A stretch of 64,000 nt of DNA from Membranipora membranacea (GCA_914767715.1 OU612068.1:27034001-27098000); one strand, 5' to 3'; positions 49,701-60,142 are shown, counted from the stretch's first letter. Notes: generated by a model not told the origin, from the letters alone. A program made the numbers and translations.

Positions 49701-52700
49701 GCAAAAAAATTCCATATATACATTAAGTTATTGTATTATAAATATAGAATTGTTTTGTATTACAATAACATAAAATATATATATGTTATTCTGAATTTTT
49801 TTTCTGCAATCAATATTTTCAGGTTGGATTAATAGAATATTCAAAATTCAAAGCCGGAATATTATTATTTCTCTTTATTTTAATGATATATTTATTACAT
49901 TATATAATGTAATAAATATCAAATTATATTAGCAGTTAATTTTTGTCTCATTAAGTGGGTCATCATGATCCGCCTATGAAATTACCCTCATTTTGTTTCT
50001 ATCTTAATTTCACTGGCTGCCAGACCAAAAAGTGTGATCTGCTCCAATGATAGCTTATATAAAAAAGTGCCAATTTATGGTCTCATCTGTTCAGCGCCCC
50101 CTATAATAAGGGACAACTCCTGACCAACCCCATTGGGATTTTATGTTCCCAAGTGCTGAGAGTATGTTCTTTCTACAGTAGCTGACACATCCTTCTTGGG
50201 CCACCAAATAGGAGTATTAAATTCATGGACTAATAGCACTACAGATTTGTTCGAGACGAACGAGGTTTTGTTTGTAAGAGTTATCTTCCCAAATTGCTAT
50301 AAAATTCATTACATTGACTGTTAGGGTGAATTAGAGCTGTACCAATAATTTAAGATAATCGTAGCAAATGCTAACAATCAACACTCTCATTGTTAATTGT
50401 GCAATATTATCCCTTTCAGCCATCTTGCCAAGGTGTCCATGTTGCCTTAATGTTCATGAATTGGGACCACTCAAGATCGACACAAGATCAATATTAATCT
50501 GTTATTATTCCTGTCAATTTATATGTACACTCCTGTAATATTTATTTGGTGACAAATCGCAAACCAGCTAGAGTGAAAAGGTTATTTGTCTCTTCGTGGT
50601 TCTACACATGGATGGCCTGTATTTACCTATTTTTGCTCTACGAGCAGACTTTTTCTTTGTATTTATTTTAATACGAGAGTTCAGCTGGTGATGATTGTTT
50701 TTCGGCTATATTGGTGAAGTTTTCACTGCAAGAGGCATGCAGGAAAGTTGAGATGATTTGCAGTGCTACATTGCCAAGCCTCTGTTCATAGTTGTCAGTG
50801 AAAGGCATCAAAATCTGACTAACAGAGCGCTGGATCCTCTCAAATCCTGTTTTGTCAGTGTCTGATAGCAGACTGTACCATGCAGGGCGGGCGTAGGTGA
50901 TTAAAGACTTAATATTAGCTACTTAGAAGGCTTTCAGGCCACCGTTGGAGGCTTTATATAGGATTTTCCGATTTGGCTAGGAATCCACTCACAAACAAGT
51001 TTTTGGAAGCAGAATTACAAAAACATCTTCATTTCAATCAATCCTCAAGATTATTGCCTATATAATTAGGAATAATGTTGATTGGAATGTGATATTGGCG
51101 CCTGTTTCAACTGAAAGGTATCATTCATGTCTTTGGATTATGAGCTAGTCACATTGTTCTGAAAGCAATCCTAGACTAATCTGTTTGTCAAATAGTAATT
51201 TGAGAAGACATTGCCAGATTTGCCTTAAAATCCATGCAATGGATGCTATGTGTGCAATCTGCACTGTATTTCAGTGTTCCCAATACTGTGAAAGATTCCT
51301 ATCATCTTACTCTAATACAATAACTTAGACGAGAGTTCCAGGGTATAATATATAAAATATATACTATAGAAATCGCGAGTTGTTTTTGTTTTTCATTTTT
51401 TTGTGTTGGAAAACAAAAATCATACTTTGCCATCTAGATTTTGATGTCTGTCTGAGCCTGATACGCTGCTTTGTAGCGAATGTCACTGCCACTGGTAGCC
51501 AGCTTCTGGAGGGCTGCCTTGGTGGCAATGAACAATGACTGAACGCAATGCAATTGCAAAACAAAATGAGGCTCCCATGGTCAACAAGCCAGTAGAAGTT
51601 AAGCGTACGATGTTTCATTTTTGTTTTTCAACACGAAAAATGAAAAATAGGATTTTGTTTTGGTATTTGGTTTTCGTTTTGGTACACAAAATATGAAAAT
51701 CAATTTCGGCCCTCTGAGCGAAGCAACAACCAGAGTTTCAACAGATAAAATTGATTCTTTTATCTTTCAGAAAACTCTGGAGATTCCTGCAATCAGCTGA
51801 AGTCAATGACAAAAGAAAAGAGCATTCCCTCACCAGACACCTCACATCATCAGGTAGTTTGGGAATGAACCGTTTATATATACCCCGATCATGTTGATGG
51901 GCACCTTTTCAGATTAAATTGAAGATATATTATCTGAAAAGAAGGCTTGCCCATCCCATTAGGAGATGGTTATGCGGTTGTTCGTATTTTACCAAAGCCA
52001 GTGGTTTACATAAATAAATGCCCCTGCTGTGCTTCTAGCAATCATCTTCTCACAGAAGTGATGAGCACACTTTTTAACATGGAATAAAGAATTGGTATCA
52101 TGAGTTAGAGGGACTGCACATGTGCGATTGTTTAAGGTTAGCGAGAGAAAACTGTTTGTTTAGTGGTCTAAGTTCCGCCCCTTTTATAGTAAGCATCTTC
52201 TAATTACACGCTACAATGCTTCTCGCAGCAGATTATACTAGGGCAATGTTTGCCAGCGGGAGAATAGTCGCATTGGTTTATTAGCAGTATCCAGTGGCAC
52301 GTTTATGACGGGAATCATTAAAAGGCTTTGTTTATGGCATATCATTGGCTGATAGCTTTGTGTCTGCAGTGAAAAATTTGGAGATAATGAGCGAAGCTAG
52401 AATTTCAAGCTCTATTTTATTTTTACTAGCTCTAGTTTTCTAGCTGGTCTGTGGACCGCTTTAAAGGTAAAGAACCATTCAAGCTGTTTGATAGTCAGGA
52501 AGCTAGAGTGAGCCAGAAGGCACCAACATGTCAAACATAAGTTATTTGTGGCCCAGAGGTTCCCTTACACCATCAGGCATAATCTAAAGGATTTGGTTGA
52601 ACTATATATTATTGTCTATAATTTCAGAATTTAGAAGCAGTATACAGCCAGCACTCCGAGTTACTTCATGCTCTGTTTGTGCCTGACTTGACCCCATCTT

Positions 52701-55700
52701 TGTCCAACTTGCCATGTACATCGTGTACTCTCATTACGCTCAGAGATCACAGAAAATCTTCTACACACCACACTGTAGTGCTTTCCAAAGGACACATTCA
52801 GGCTGTAACGGATTATGAAGAAGAGTTGCCAGATTACACATGGATGATATCAACAATCAGGACAAAAAGACAATGCAAACTTGCTTCCTGGTTCCAATGC
52901 TTGGAAGACCAATCGGCGGAGGGGCAAACCAAGTCCAAGGAGAAAATTCTCATTCAACCACCAGACCACTTTGTCCTGAAAGAGCCCCAAAACCTTTTAG
53001 AGCAAACAACAGGCAATGTTACAGAGGCTCAACTATCTCACTACTGCTCACCGGCCAACCCTGGAGAGATCAGCTACAGAAATGGGAATATTACAATCGT
53101 TATTGACTCGGAAGACATTACGTTCAGTTTAGAGGTAGACCGAAAAACAATCGATGAAGTCAGTGGATACTTCGTTGTGGAAGAGGTTAGAGTCTTTTTG
53201 CCACCTTTGACCTGTGCAAGATCAATCCTGATATTCATGCTCACATTGATGAATGTGACCACTAGAAATGTGTTGTTGTGATCATCACTTGTCGGGCATT
53301 AAAAGAGGTCTGGTTTAGCTTTGATGTCACACAACCCACAAGTGCCAAGGCCCAAGTGATCAAGGCTAGTGGCAAGGCTAAGTCTGGATTAGTTTAAGTC
53401 ATCAAACTCATCTTGGATTGCTGGTTGTAGCATTCGTCTTTTGGTCACTCTATTAGGCAAATTCGATCACAAGTAATTCTCACAAAAGATATATAGTTCC
53501 ACCATGGCATGGCATGTCTTATATTCATCAGTATGTTTATTTGTTTAAAGAGGTTTTCTAGAAAGTTTACAGATAACAGAGTAGTTAAAAAGTAACTTGT
53601 TGACCTCTAAGGCATGGTCAGAGAATAATTTATGTTGTTTTCCATTAAAATGGCCCCCTTTGTGGTAAATATACATACATAATGTAAATTGCTTGGCTGC
53701 CAATCAATGGTAACTGCCTTATTTGCTGTCACACTTGTGATGGCATTGCAGACATTTGTAGTCAAGCGTCTTTAGAAGTTTGACGGTACTCATGTGATAA
53801 TGAAGGTTGGATATTAGGACACTTGTTAGTATCTATCTGCTTGAGCTTACAATAGAAAACTGTGATTGGGGAGCTTAAGTTTTTACTGACGCCATGTTAC
53901 TCCTCTGTGGCATGCATGTTCAACACATTATATTTACAAATGTCAAGTACCAAAGGCTTGGCACTCCTGAACTACTAAACAGATAGCAATGCAACCAGAA
54001 TGGATTTATTTATTCAGGTGCTTTGTTAAACATAATACAATCATGCATCATTGTATTGTTTCTTCTAGGATGAGTCGTGCACACAATTCCACGATTCAGA
54101 TAGTGGCGATTCTGGCTCTCCTAGATCACAGCAAGAAGTTGCTTTTGATATACCTGGGGACAACCTGCCGGTCACAGTGGTAGCAGTTAAAAGCAAAGAT
54201 CCTGACTCTGAGGTCTGCATGTACAATCTGATAGCAGGGGGAATATCATCTGATATTGAATACAGCGACGGACAGTGGGCAGTTTCAAATTTTGCACTGA
54301 AAAATGATACACTGCATGCCAAAGTACAGCAATACTGTAGGCAACATCTGAAAAACGAACTAAAACTAGAATCTGATAAACTTGAGCTTTTTCAACTGAA
54401 TACTCCTGGCTTTGTTGTGACAGACCATATGCCAGAAATGGACGAAGAACTTGTGGGGATCAACCCGATCATCTCTGAAAAGGATGGAAGGAAAGTGTAC
54501 AACTACGCACATCCTCGCAATGAAAATCTGTTTGTGAGGATTTATGAGCCAGCGAGTCCATCCAAGATGGATATCTGCACTCCAACTGGAAGCCAAGGAC
54601 CATCAAATTGTGTAAAGAGTACAAAACTGGTAAGAACATTGGTAATTTGATTTTTATTGAACGTCTTAGAGCTAGGCACGTGAATGAAGATGAATGGTAT
54701 AATATAGAAAATATTTACAACACAAATGTGATCAATATATGTAGAGGTATTTTTCTTTGAATTTCAGGTCAAATCAAATAAGCACAAGGAACTAGCTCTG
54801 GAGAAAGAACAAGAAGATGTTTTCCAGTTGTTGCGAGAGTTTGACAAAAGTGACAAACAAGACCCAAAACATTCAATCACAGCTGTGATTTCAACTGTCT
54901 TGGCAGAATCAGGAAGAGTCGACACTGACATTTTCATCATTAAAGGTATTGTGATAGATGAATGCAGAAAAGACTTGTTCAGGATCGAGCATCATGAATC
55001 ACAAGCCTGGATGATCACAACCCGCTGGATTACCAGTTCTGACCTGGTAAAGAATCTCGAACAGGAATGGAAAAAAGTCACAAACACTATCAGTGATGTG
55101 AGAAAGTCAAAACACAAAGGGTTACGGCATATCGGCTATACAACAAAAGAAGCCTTGGGGCGTGCAATTCCAAGAATAAGTGTGCCCCAGCTGGGAAACA
55201 TATCCAGCAAATGGAATGTGACAGCAACTGCATCTCATAGCGCAATGCGATATACATCACGGGATCGCAACCAAACGTCTCCATGGTCTTACACTTTAAC
55301 AACTTTGGATAAGCTCCTCATGGGAACTAGCAAAGAACAAAGGTACAGATATGTTGAGAAGGAGGTATGTAACAATCTAAATTTCAACAAGACAATAAAA
55401 TCTGTGAACTCCAAATCAATCTGTGAGGTTTTAAAATGATAATTTAAATATTATTTTAAAACTTCACAGTTTGATTTGGAAAATTTCACTAATTGCATTC
55501 GTCACTAGTATACAAAATATACATTGTGCCTTGGTTTGGTTGACAACTTGTTGTAAAGTACGAAATTATGATCCATAATTTAAAATTTCTGAAAGCTGCA
55601 CACTGGGATCTTTGGGGCAGGTTCCTGTGGCTGTTCGTTAATACTTAGCGATGTCCCATTGTCTCCATGCTTTTTGTCTCTCAGTCATGCCCAGTTGACA

Positions 55701-56838
55701 TGCAACAAAATAATACTGTTTCAACATTTGCAGAAAGATAGGTCCATTGGATCATAATAATAGTTATTAATTGTTTTAGAGATTTGTGAAACAATCCGGT
55801 CAACCATTGGCAGATGGTAGTCTGGAAGTTAGTGAACGCCTTATTAGAGAGCTTGGCGATAGCGACAGCGATAGCTACCGACAGAATAGTACTAAGCTAA
55901 AGGGCCCAGCCACTTTGAATGTACACAACTTATGCACAAGAGTTGTCAGGGAACAAGACAGAAGTGGGGTATATATGCGTGTAAAGACTGGTTCAAATGT
56001 GATAAAATCATCATACGCCTTAATTGTCCAAGGTCATCAACCCGACGTGAACTTGCCACAGTTCAAGTACCAAGATCCGATGATAGTCTGGACAAGCGAT
56101 ATCTGTGATGCTGGACCGATCCTTGAATCAGCAGTTCAGCACAAATGGAGGAAAGCTTGCGAAAAGAACCCAAGAACTTTTCATGGAAGCATGGCACCAT
56201 TCAGGATATATCTTAGTAAGGACCAAATGAAATTTGAATGTATGAAAGTGAACTTTGCAGGCAGAACAGCTTGTATAGACAGTGATCATTACAAAAAATG
56301 TGAGTATGGATGCCTGCTGAATATATGGAGTCATGATCCTCGAATAGGGGCTTTACTCAGCCATATACTGGAAAGGGAATATGGACAATTACATTTGGAC
56401 AAAATATCAGAAAGACTGAGAAACAACTGGTGGTTTCCCAAGGGAATAATGCAAGATGAGTGCGTAACCGAAATGCTCCGCTGTAATGGTTTGACCGATA
56501 GCTCTAAACTACCGATGTCTTTCAAGTATCCTACCTTGGGGATCTCCTTTTCAATTCTTCCACCACCCAATCAGGCTGGTGTGCTCAGTGTACATAGCGA
56601 CAAAGACACCTGTAGTACACACCGATTAGATGGATGCCTGGTTAGGAAGAATGATAATCGTGCGCATCTTAGAGTAGCTACATGCATCCACAAGGTAAAC
56701 CGCCTCGATGGGTATGCGGTTGTGGAGTTGATCCAAGCCTATGAACGCAGTCAACACAGAACACTACGCATAGGTCTTTTGCTGCGGGCTATTTTGAAAT
56801 TTGAGTGGCTTTGGGGCATGATGTTGTTGAGTTGTTGA
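36959..56838 (+). CDS. PARP14-like gene 2: RRM array, KH-like region, macrodomain and a new C-terminal repeat module
   Basis: Eighteen exons: 36959-37037, 39504-39659, 40485-40715, 41024-41164, 41447-41737, 42682-42942, 43970-44095, 44690-44875, 45607-45861, 46162-46410, 46649-46925, 47360-48081, 48321-48779, 51771-51853, 52628-53185, 54069-54629, 54768-55364, 55780-56838. All phases agree and the total is 6291 nt, 2,096 residues plus TGA. Layout: SWVVL motif (11-15), about five RRM-like units (27-650), conserved linker and KH-like region (about 659-930), macrodomain (about 945-1115, NAAN at 972-975), Pro/Ala and acidic linker, then an unrecognised module (1173-2096). PARP14-type WWE and transferase domains are absent. 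The start is chosen because gene 1 has an ATG at the same codon. The split into a separate downstream gene starting at 51771 or 52628 cannot be excluded, but the phase 1 and phase 0 joins fit. Confidence 0.7.
37281..38751. mobile_element. Long inverted repeat with tRNA-like sequence in each arm
   Basis: Arms 37281-37570 and 38431-38751 are reverse complements, about 290-320 bases, around a 0.86 kb centre. The right arm has a tRNA-like stretch on the plus strand with A box TAGCTCAGTGG (38570-38580) and B box GGTTCGACTCC (38613-38623). The left arm has the same on the minus strand, A box at 37460-37450, B box missing one base. Both would be transcribed outward by pol III. It lies inside the first intron of gene 2. 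Two SINEs inserted head to head, or a foldback element that captured a SINE, are the likely origins. Confidence 0.7.
37566..37900 (+). repeat. Dispersed repeat, direct copy of 31386-31785
   Basis: The copy occupies part of the centre of the long inverted repeat. See 31386-31785 for the shared words. Confidence 0.75.
41024..42942 (+). CDS. Gene 2 exons 4-6: linker and second RRM-like unit, start of the third
   Basis: Exon 4 is a Ser/Asp-rich linker ending SADDDE. Exon 5 runs through a polar stretch to ETLLVYNLLDVDEETLSYWV and AIIKVPLVGRG; exon 6 begins at helix 2, NIQRTLAQNEYNLHGEKLRI, and then opens the next unit, TVIQVVVSTKSSQPIHNDVL to VFIITYPTE. So the exon boundary lies inside, not between, the domains. 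Confidence 0.72.
43116..43167. repeat. 52-bp AT-rich palindrome
   Basis: CATGGTGTATACATATGTAA is followed by its reverse complement across a short TA-rich centre. Intronic. A related TATATTACACATG stretch follows. Confidence 0.75.
43970..45861 (+). CDS. Gene 2 exons 7-9: end of the third and the fourth RRM-like unit, start of the fifth
   Basis: Exon 7 (DVRAVLNRKPHRHAGIDFDV) closes unit three. Exon 8 gives TSLSVSNIPKKDLDTLKLKM and LYNVKISYKEE. Exon 9 starts at helix 2, VAERIYTAHQKKPIKLNGTE, and then opens unit five with NMSVRLSELTPDLDPEKLKF and KAIAQFSRPI. All phase 1. Confidence 0.72.
44201..44234. repeat. Perfect 14-bp inverted repeat
   Basis: GTTAGCTCTGATTG and CAATCAGAGCTAAC flank the loop ATTGGC. 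A similar GGCTATGATTGATTGGCC appears near 63329. Intronic, no known role. Confidence 0.7.
45286..45316. repeat. 12-bp stem hairpin
   Basis: CCTCCTGTATAG and CTATACAGGAGG flank a 7-base loop. Intronic. Confidence 0.7.
46162..46925 (+). CDS. Gene 2 exons 10-11: end of the RRM array and conserved linker
   Basis: Exon 10 reads DFGMMLSQHYNINLAECPDL with LTLEAFFGKAL; exon 11 reads GQVKLRDIQHQLKG, LFSEHLGLSVTTGAYKK and DHGFTMTSDGSIT. Exon 11 leaves in phase 2, the single non-phase-1 exit in the PARP14-like half, and the minus-strand copy does the same. These two exons are the first ones shared with that copy. Confidence 0.78.
47360..48081 (+). CDS. Gene 2 exon 12: KH-like region and first half of the macrodomain
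   Basis: The acceptor TATATTTAG at 47359 gives phase 2 as required. The exon reads LNQCVEKYTRAHCLVFETES, EKEKHIQDEQN and the KH-like LPSAIEEVQKKMLDILP, then an acidic spacer EEEEPEPMEI, then the macrodomain start VIKGDIAKLKCDAIVNAANE. NAAN is the usual ADP-ribose contact. The frame is clean, unlike the minus-strand copy, and the spacer is far shorter. Confidence 0.82.
48321..48779 (+). CDS. Gene 2 exon 13: second half of the macrodomain
   Basis: The exon reads GGDAIQQECKFYIRR, LPCKKIIHAVGPRW, IAIPPISTGIFGFP and RKIFLIDNKDDSLR, then a Pro/Ala-rich tail ending SKAN before GTGAG. The GIFGFP loop and hydrophobic strands are intact, so with the NAAN of exon 12 this macrodomain could bind ADP-ribose. 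It has copies at 3136-2696 (with a stop) and 8568-8730 (end only). Confidence 0.85.
50670..50945 (-). mobile_element. CR1-like reverse-transcriptase remnant
   Basis: The minus strand reads GLKAF, a stop, then VANIKSLITYARPAWYSLLS, DTDKTGFERIQRSVSQIL and further decayed C-terminal sequence. The motifs are those of the post-palm region of CR1-like elements. One in-frame stop shows it is inactive. Confidence 0.7.
51001..51175 (+). repeat. Dispersed repeat, second copy at 63842-64000
   Basis: Both begin TTTTGGAAGCAGAATTA and share CATTTCAATCAATCCTCAAG, ATTATTGCCTAT and GTGATATTGGC. The second copy runs off the window. Confidence 0.8.
51771..51853 (+). CDS. Gene 2 exon 14: short linker that changes intron phase
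   Basis: After TATCTTTCAG the exon reads NSGDSCNQLKSMTKEKSIPS and ends SHHQ before GTAGTT. It enters in phase 1, matching exon 13, and leaves in phase 0, matching exon 15. It is the only link between the two halves of the predicted gene, so it deserves direct proof from transcripts. Confidence 0.5.
52628..53185 (+). CDS. Gene 2 exon 15: first copy of the unrecognised unit
   Basis: The exon is 186 codons, phase 0 on both sides. It holds CTLITLRDHRKSSTHHTVVL, then SKG, and TWMISTIRT (Trp codon at 52841), and ends with a strand-rich part, NGNITIVIDSEDITFSLEVD and GYFVVEE. I recognise no family. The order of strand, polar turn, strand ending in G, then W-M-I-S/T returns in the next three exons. 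Confidence 0.65.
54069..54629 (+). CDS. Gene 2 exon 16: second copy of the unrecognised unit
   Basis: 187 codons, phase 0 on both sides. An acidic Ser/Asp leader (FHDSDSGDSGSP) is followed by LPVTVVAVKSKDPDSEVCMY, NLIAG and QWAVSNFAL (Trp codon at 54276), then an amphipathic helix HAKVQQYCRQHLKNEL, and later GRKVYNYAHPRNENLFVRIY. No catalytic motif, signal peptide or membrane segment is seen. Confidence 0.65.
54768..55364 (+). CDS. Gene 2 exon 17: third copy of the unrecognised unit
   Basis: 199 codons, phase 0 on both sides. A charged leader (NKHKELALEKEQEDVFQLLR) precedes SITAVISTVLAESGRVDTDI, FIIKG and AWMITTRWI (Trp codon at 55008), then the helix LVKNLEQEWKKVTNTISDV. The second half is basic and Ser/Thr-rich. 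The spacing from G to Trp is longer than in exon 16. Confidence 0.65.
55780..56838 (+). CDS. Gene 2 exon 18: fourth and possible fifth copy of the unrecognised unit, end of the protein
   Basis: 352 codons to a TGA at 56836. It has TRVVREQDRSGVYMRVKTG, SYALIVQG and MIVWTSDI (Trp codon at 56089), the helix AVQHKWRKACEK, a Cys-containing middle (CEYGCLLNIWSHD), and a second similar stretch near 56600-56750: HRLDGCLVRKNDNRAHLRVA and VVELIQAYERSQ. HRLDG and NRLDG occur 30 residues apart. The last 20 residues are hydrophobic (LLLRAILKFEWLWGMMLLS) and could be a weak membrane anchor or the exon's true end misjudged. Confidence 0.65.
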   Translation, partial: RFVKQSGQPLADGSLEVSERLIRELGDSDSDSYRQNSTKLKGPATLNVHNLCTRVVREQDRSGVYMRVKTGSNVIKSSYALIVQGHQPDVNLPQFKYQDPMIVWTSDICDAGPILESAVQHKWRKACEKNPRTFHGSMAPFRIYLSKDQMKFECMKVNFAGRTACIDSDHYKKCEYGCLLNIWSHDPRIGALLSHILEREYGQLHLDKISERLRNNWWFPKGIMQDECVTEMLRCNGLTDSSKLPMSFKYPTLGISFSILPPPNQAGVLSVHSDKDTCSTHRLDGCLVRKNDNRAHLRVATCIHKVNRLDGYAVVELIQAYERSQHRTLRIGLLLRAILKFEWLWGMMLLSC

Positions 56839-56949
56839 GTTTTTGAGTTTATTTTTACATTCATAACTATCCTTTGAAGTGGGAAGCATTAATGATAGTA
56901 CTTGAATGTTTACAGCATTAAAAAACAACTAAAATTTGTGTCCAGAGTA

Positions 56950-57850
56950 ATTTATGCAAAAAAACTGCTATTCCTCTTCTCTGTCCTTGCTTTCCTAGGC
57001 CTAAAAACAGTATGGCACCTAGAGGATCTCCTGGAATTATTAAAAATGATTCTATCATGTAGCGGATGTGCACAGCTGTTGGCCACCTTACTAAAATGTG
57101 TGGTAGATTGACGTATAATAAAATCATTAAGTGGAATCAAATCCAGCATATCCAGCCTATTGCCATATGGCGCATAAGGGAAAATAATTCTGGTGGCAGT
57201 GTCTTGAACATGCTCAAGCTTTGATTTGGTAGTGTCTGATAAAATTGATAAAAAACTGGCGCACCATACCATAGCTGAGAACTGATCTAATGTTAGCACA
57301 GTAAAAATTACATAAGCCAGTCGAGGACATTCCCAATTTATTGAGTTGTCTCATTAAAAAAAACTTAGAGTTGCAGCTTTTAATTATAGTATTAACGTGT
57401 GGAATAAAAGTCAGGTGGTCATCAATGTAGATGCCTAAAAATTTCATCACTTGTGAGGGATGGATGCTGCTATTCTCAAATAATACTGGATTTCGGTGTT
57501 CTTGTAAAAAGTTCAAATAAAAATTCATATTAACTGTCTTGTCAGCATTTAAGAGCATATGATTGTTTGCTGACCATAGAGCAGTCTGCTCAATGGCTGG
57601 TACAATTGACTGGATATCAGGGTCGCTAACTCTTATATAAAAAGTGCTATCATCTGTGTACTTGACAGTTTTGAATTCAGGAACCAGGAGATCGTCAATG
57701 TATATGAGCCATAATATTGGCCCGATTTTGTGCCCTGTGGAGCTCCAACATTTATGTCATTGTATTCTGAAGTGGAGCTGTTGAATTTCACACACTGCTT
57801 ACGCCTTTTCAGGAAGTCTGCTATGATTAGAGGATTTTGCTGTTAAAGCT
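56950..57850 (-). mobile_element. CR1-like non-LTR retrotransposon 3' fragment
   Basis: Read leftward: STGHKIGPILWLIYIDDLLV with KYTDDSTFYI (the catalytic Y-x-D-D), LNADKTVNMNF, KFLGIYIDDHLTFIPHVNTI, LRKLG-type MRQLNKLGMSSTGLCNFYCA, NIRSVLSYG, LEHVQDTATRII and HPLHDRIIFN to KARTEKRNSSFFA. Small frame changes break the ORF. It is 5' truncated, as is usual. It directly follows gene 2. Confidence 0.82.
57117..57122 (+). promoter_or_regulatory. Possible polyadenylation signal of gene 2
   Basis: AATAAA lies 279 bases after the stop at 56838, on the plus strand, within the antisense CR1-like fragment. It is the nearest canonical hexamer I saw. Confidence 0.3.
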
Positions 57851-58903
57851 CTGTAGTCCACTGTTAATGCATGGCAACTGGTCACAAACCATCAAACACC
57901 ATGTTCGTGATAAGAACCAACCCCTGCAGACTGTCCCCTTACATTCTTTTCTTGTACATAAACAGATATCATGCATCGAGCTCAATCAGTTTCCTGTGTG
58001 AACATAATTAGTATTTAATGTTACAGATATTATAGAAAATATTACAAAATGTCTTATAATTTTTCTTTAGTTTTTGATGTGCAAGCATCGATCACTAGTG
58101 ATTGGTTATATGCACACAAGAAGCCCTATTTAAATTATTGAATCATTTTTTATAGCGTGTTCCTGTACCTACCTGTACATTGCAATCATAACGATCTAGT
58201 GACATGCAGCAGAGGCGTAAGGTATTATTTTATGACCCAATTTACTTGCTGATGTTTTGAGAAGTTTTTTGGTGTAGCTCTTTTTAAGCCTCAAATTCAT
58301 TTTATAATGGACTTCATCAAATTCATGTTTCACAGTCTATTTCACTCAATAAAATCCAACACACCAAATTAAGTATTAATAATTTGTGGCTATTGTACAA
58401 GATGAATAATTTTATATCAACCAAATGAAAACTAGATGGACGTAACAATTCTTCATATATACTGGCAACAGACAGTCTAGAAGAAGAATATGAGACTTTT
58501 CTTCAACAAAACCTATTTATCTGCATCTTGTATCAGCCTCACTCATTGCATACAGCAAACAGGCTATGTATTTCTTCCTTGTAATTTTTTTCCTATTGAT
58601 AGAGGTAGGACTACCCCTATTTACATAAATTGTCACAGGAATTTTATTGACTGGATGGTAATTAAATATCTGTGAAGTTCTGTTCTGATGCTTTTCATGT
58701 GAAAAAACAAAGAAAGGATTTTCAATCCAACCAAGTGGAAGTTTTTTGCATTTAGATCAGAACCGAATCTCAAGTACGACCCGTAATCATGTCAGAATGC
58801 AGGTCTTCACTGTAAAGGATCTTTGTGCCAGATTTCTCTGCTATCTTCCCTGATTAGAAGAATTTCATTACACAAATTTTAACGGTGGTTGCCGTATAGC
58901 TAG
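57851..58903. other. Non-coding stretch between two retroelements
   Basis: AT-rich, with no ORF or repeat that I can support. Confidence 0.4.
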
Positions 58904-59323
58904 TAAACTAGCCATTATTCTCACCTTTCTCACCTAGTCCGCCGTGTTCCGGGATGGGTGGCGGTCCTGCAGGGCACCAAGTTCTATCAGAGAATGCCAT
59001 CTGATTCTATCATCAACATCTTCATCTGAGAGGCCCCATCTCAGCATCTCATCTTTCGCTGTATCCATCCATCTTTTCTTTGGCCTCCCTCTCTTTCTCT
59101 TTCCCTGTATTCTCATCTCAGCCACCATTCTAATATCTTCCTCCCTATCTCTCCTGCGCACATGTCCATACCATTGAAGACGTCTCCTCCTCATATCTAT
59201 TGCAATCGCTTCTATTTTGGCCTCCTCCCTTATACTCTTGTTTTATGCTCTTTCCAGTCTATATTATAAATGTGTCGGAGCATCCTCACCTCAGTTGCAC
59301 TTATCTTGTCTTTGAGTCAGTGG

Positions 59324-60142
59324 TTAGATCTCATTTCCATATATCAGTGTAGGTTTTATTGGGGTCTTGTACAACAGAACCTTGAGCTTGGTGGGAATTT
59401 TCTTATCGCAAAGCACTCCTGTCAGCTCTCTCCGTCTATTCCATGTCTTCTCTATCCGCTTTGCAATTTCTATTCCGCATCCTCCCTCTTGATCTATTGT
59501 GGTTCCCAGGTATTTGAATGTTGATACCTGCGGCAGATCAGTTGAACCTTCTCCATCATACTTCTTCATTTCTATCCTTTGTAAGTTGCCTGCTGGCGGT
59601 AGATGTTCTGTCTTTGGCCTACTTACTTTTAATCCTGCATCTTCTAAACACCCCCTCCAGTTCTCCAGTCTCTCTTCCATCCTCTCCCTAGCTTCATCGC
59701 AAAGAACAAGGTCTTCAGCAAACAGCATTGCCCACGGCGTGTCCTCCTGAATCTCCTCGGTGATGACATCCAAGGTCAATATGAAAAGGAAAGGGCTAAG
59801 TGCAGATCCTTGATGTAAACCTACTTCTATCTCAATCTCATCTGTTTCACCTACACTTGTCACAACTGATGTTTTGCAGTCCTTGTACATGTCTTTGATT
59901 GCACTCACATATGTCTCAGGAACTCCACGCTTCCTCAGACAGTACCAGATTAGGTCTCTAGGTACTGTATCATAAGCCTTCTCTAGGTCGACAAAAACCA
60001 TATGTAAGTCCTTTTGATGTTCCCTCATCTTTTCCTGGAGTACTCTCAAGCAAAACATGGGCTGTGTTGTTGACTTCCCTTTCTGGAAGCCATACTGCTT
60101 GCCACTGATCTTACTCATTTCTCTTATCCTCGCCTCTATCAC
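59324..60142 (-). pseudogene. Reverse-transcriptase part of the RTE element
   Basis: The longest open piece of the element, 272 residues. Palm motifs DLEKAYDTV and QGSALSPFLF are intact; at the catalytic site the first Asp is Glu (FAEDLVL). The frame breaks near 60130, where fingers-domain sequence continues at 60308-60111 in another frame, and again after 59324. Confidence 0.85.

Larger units (their letters stand above)
48780..51770. other. Intron at the junction between PARP14-like half and new module
   Basis: The first 580 bases are homologous to 8731-9333. From 49358 on the sequence is unrelated: a very AT-rich patch at 49560-49960, a CR1-like remnant at 50670-50945 and a dispersed repeat at 51001-51175. 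Macrodomain 2 exons, present at this place in both other copies, were not found here. Confidence 0.65.

Noticed and set aside
55780-56838. Acyltransferase or condensation-type domain because of HRLDG and NRLDG
   Set aside because: The HHxxxDG catalytic motif is absent and the surrounding sequence does not fit.
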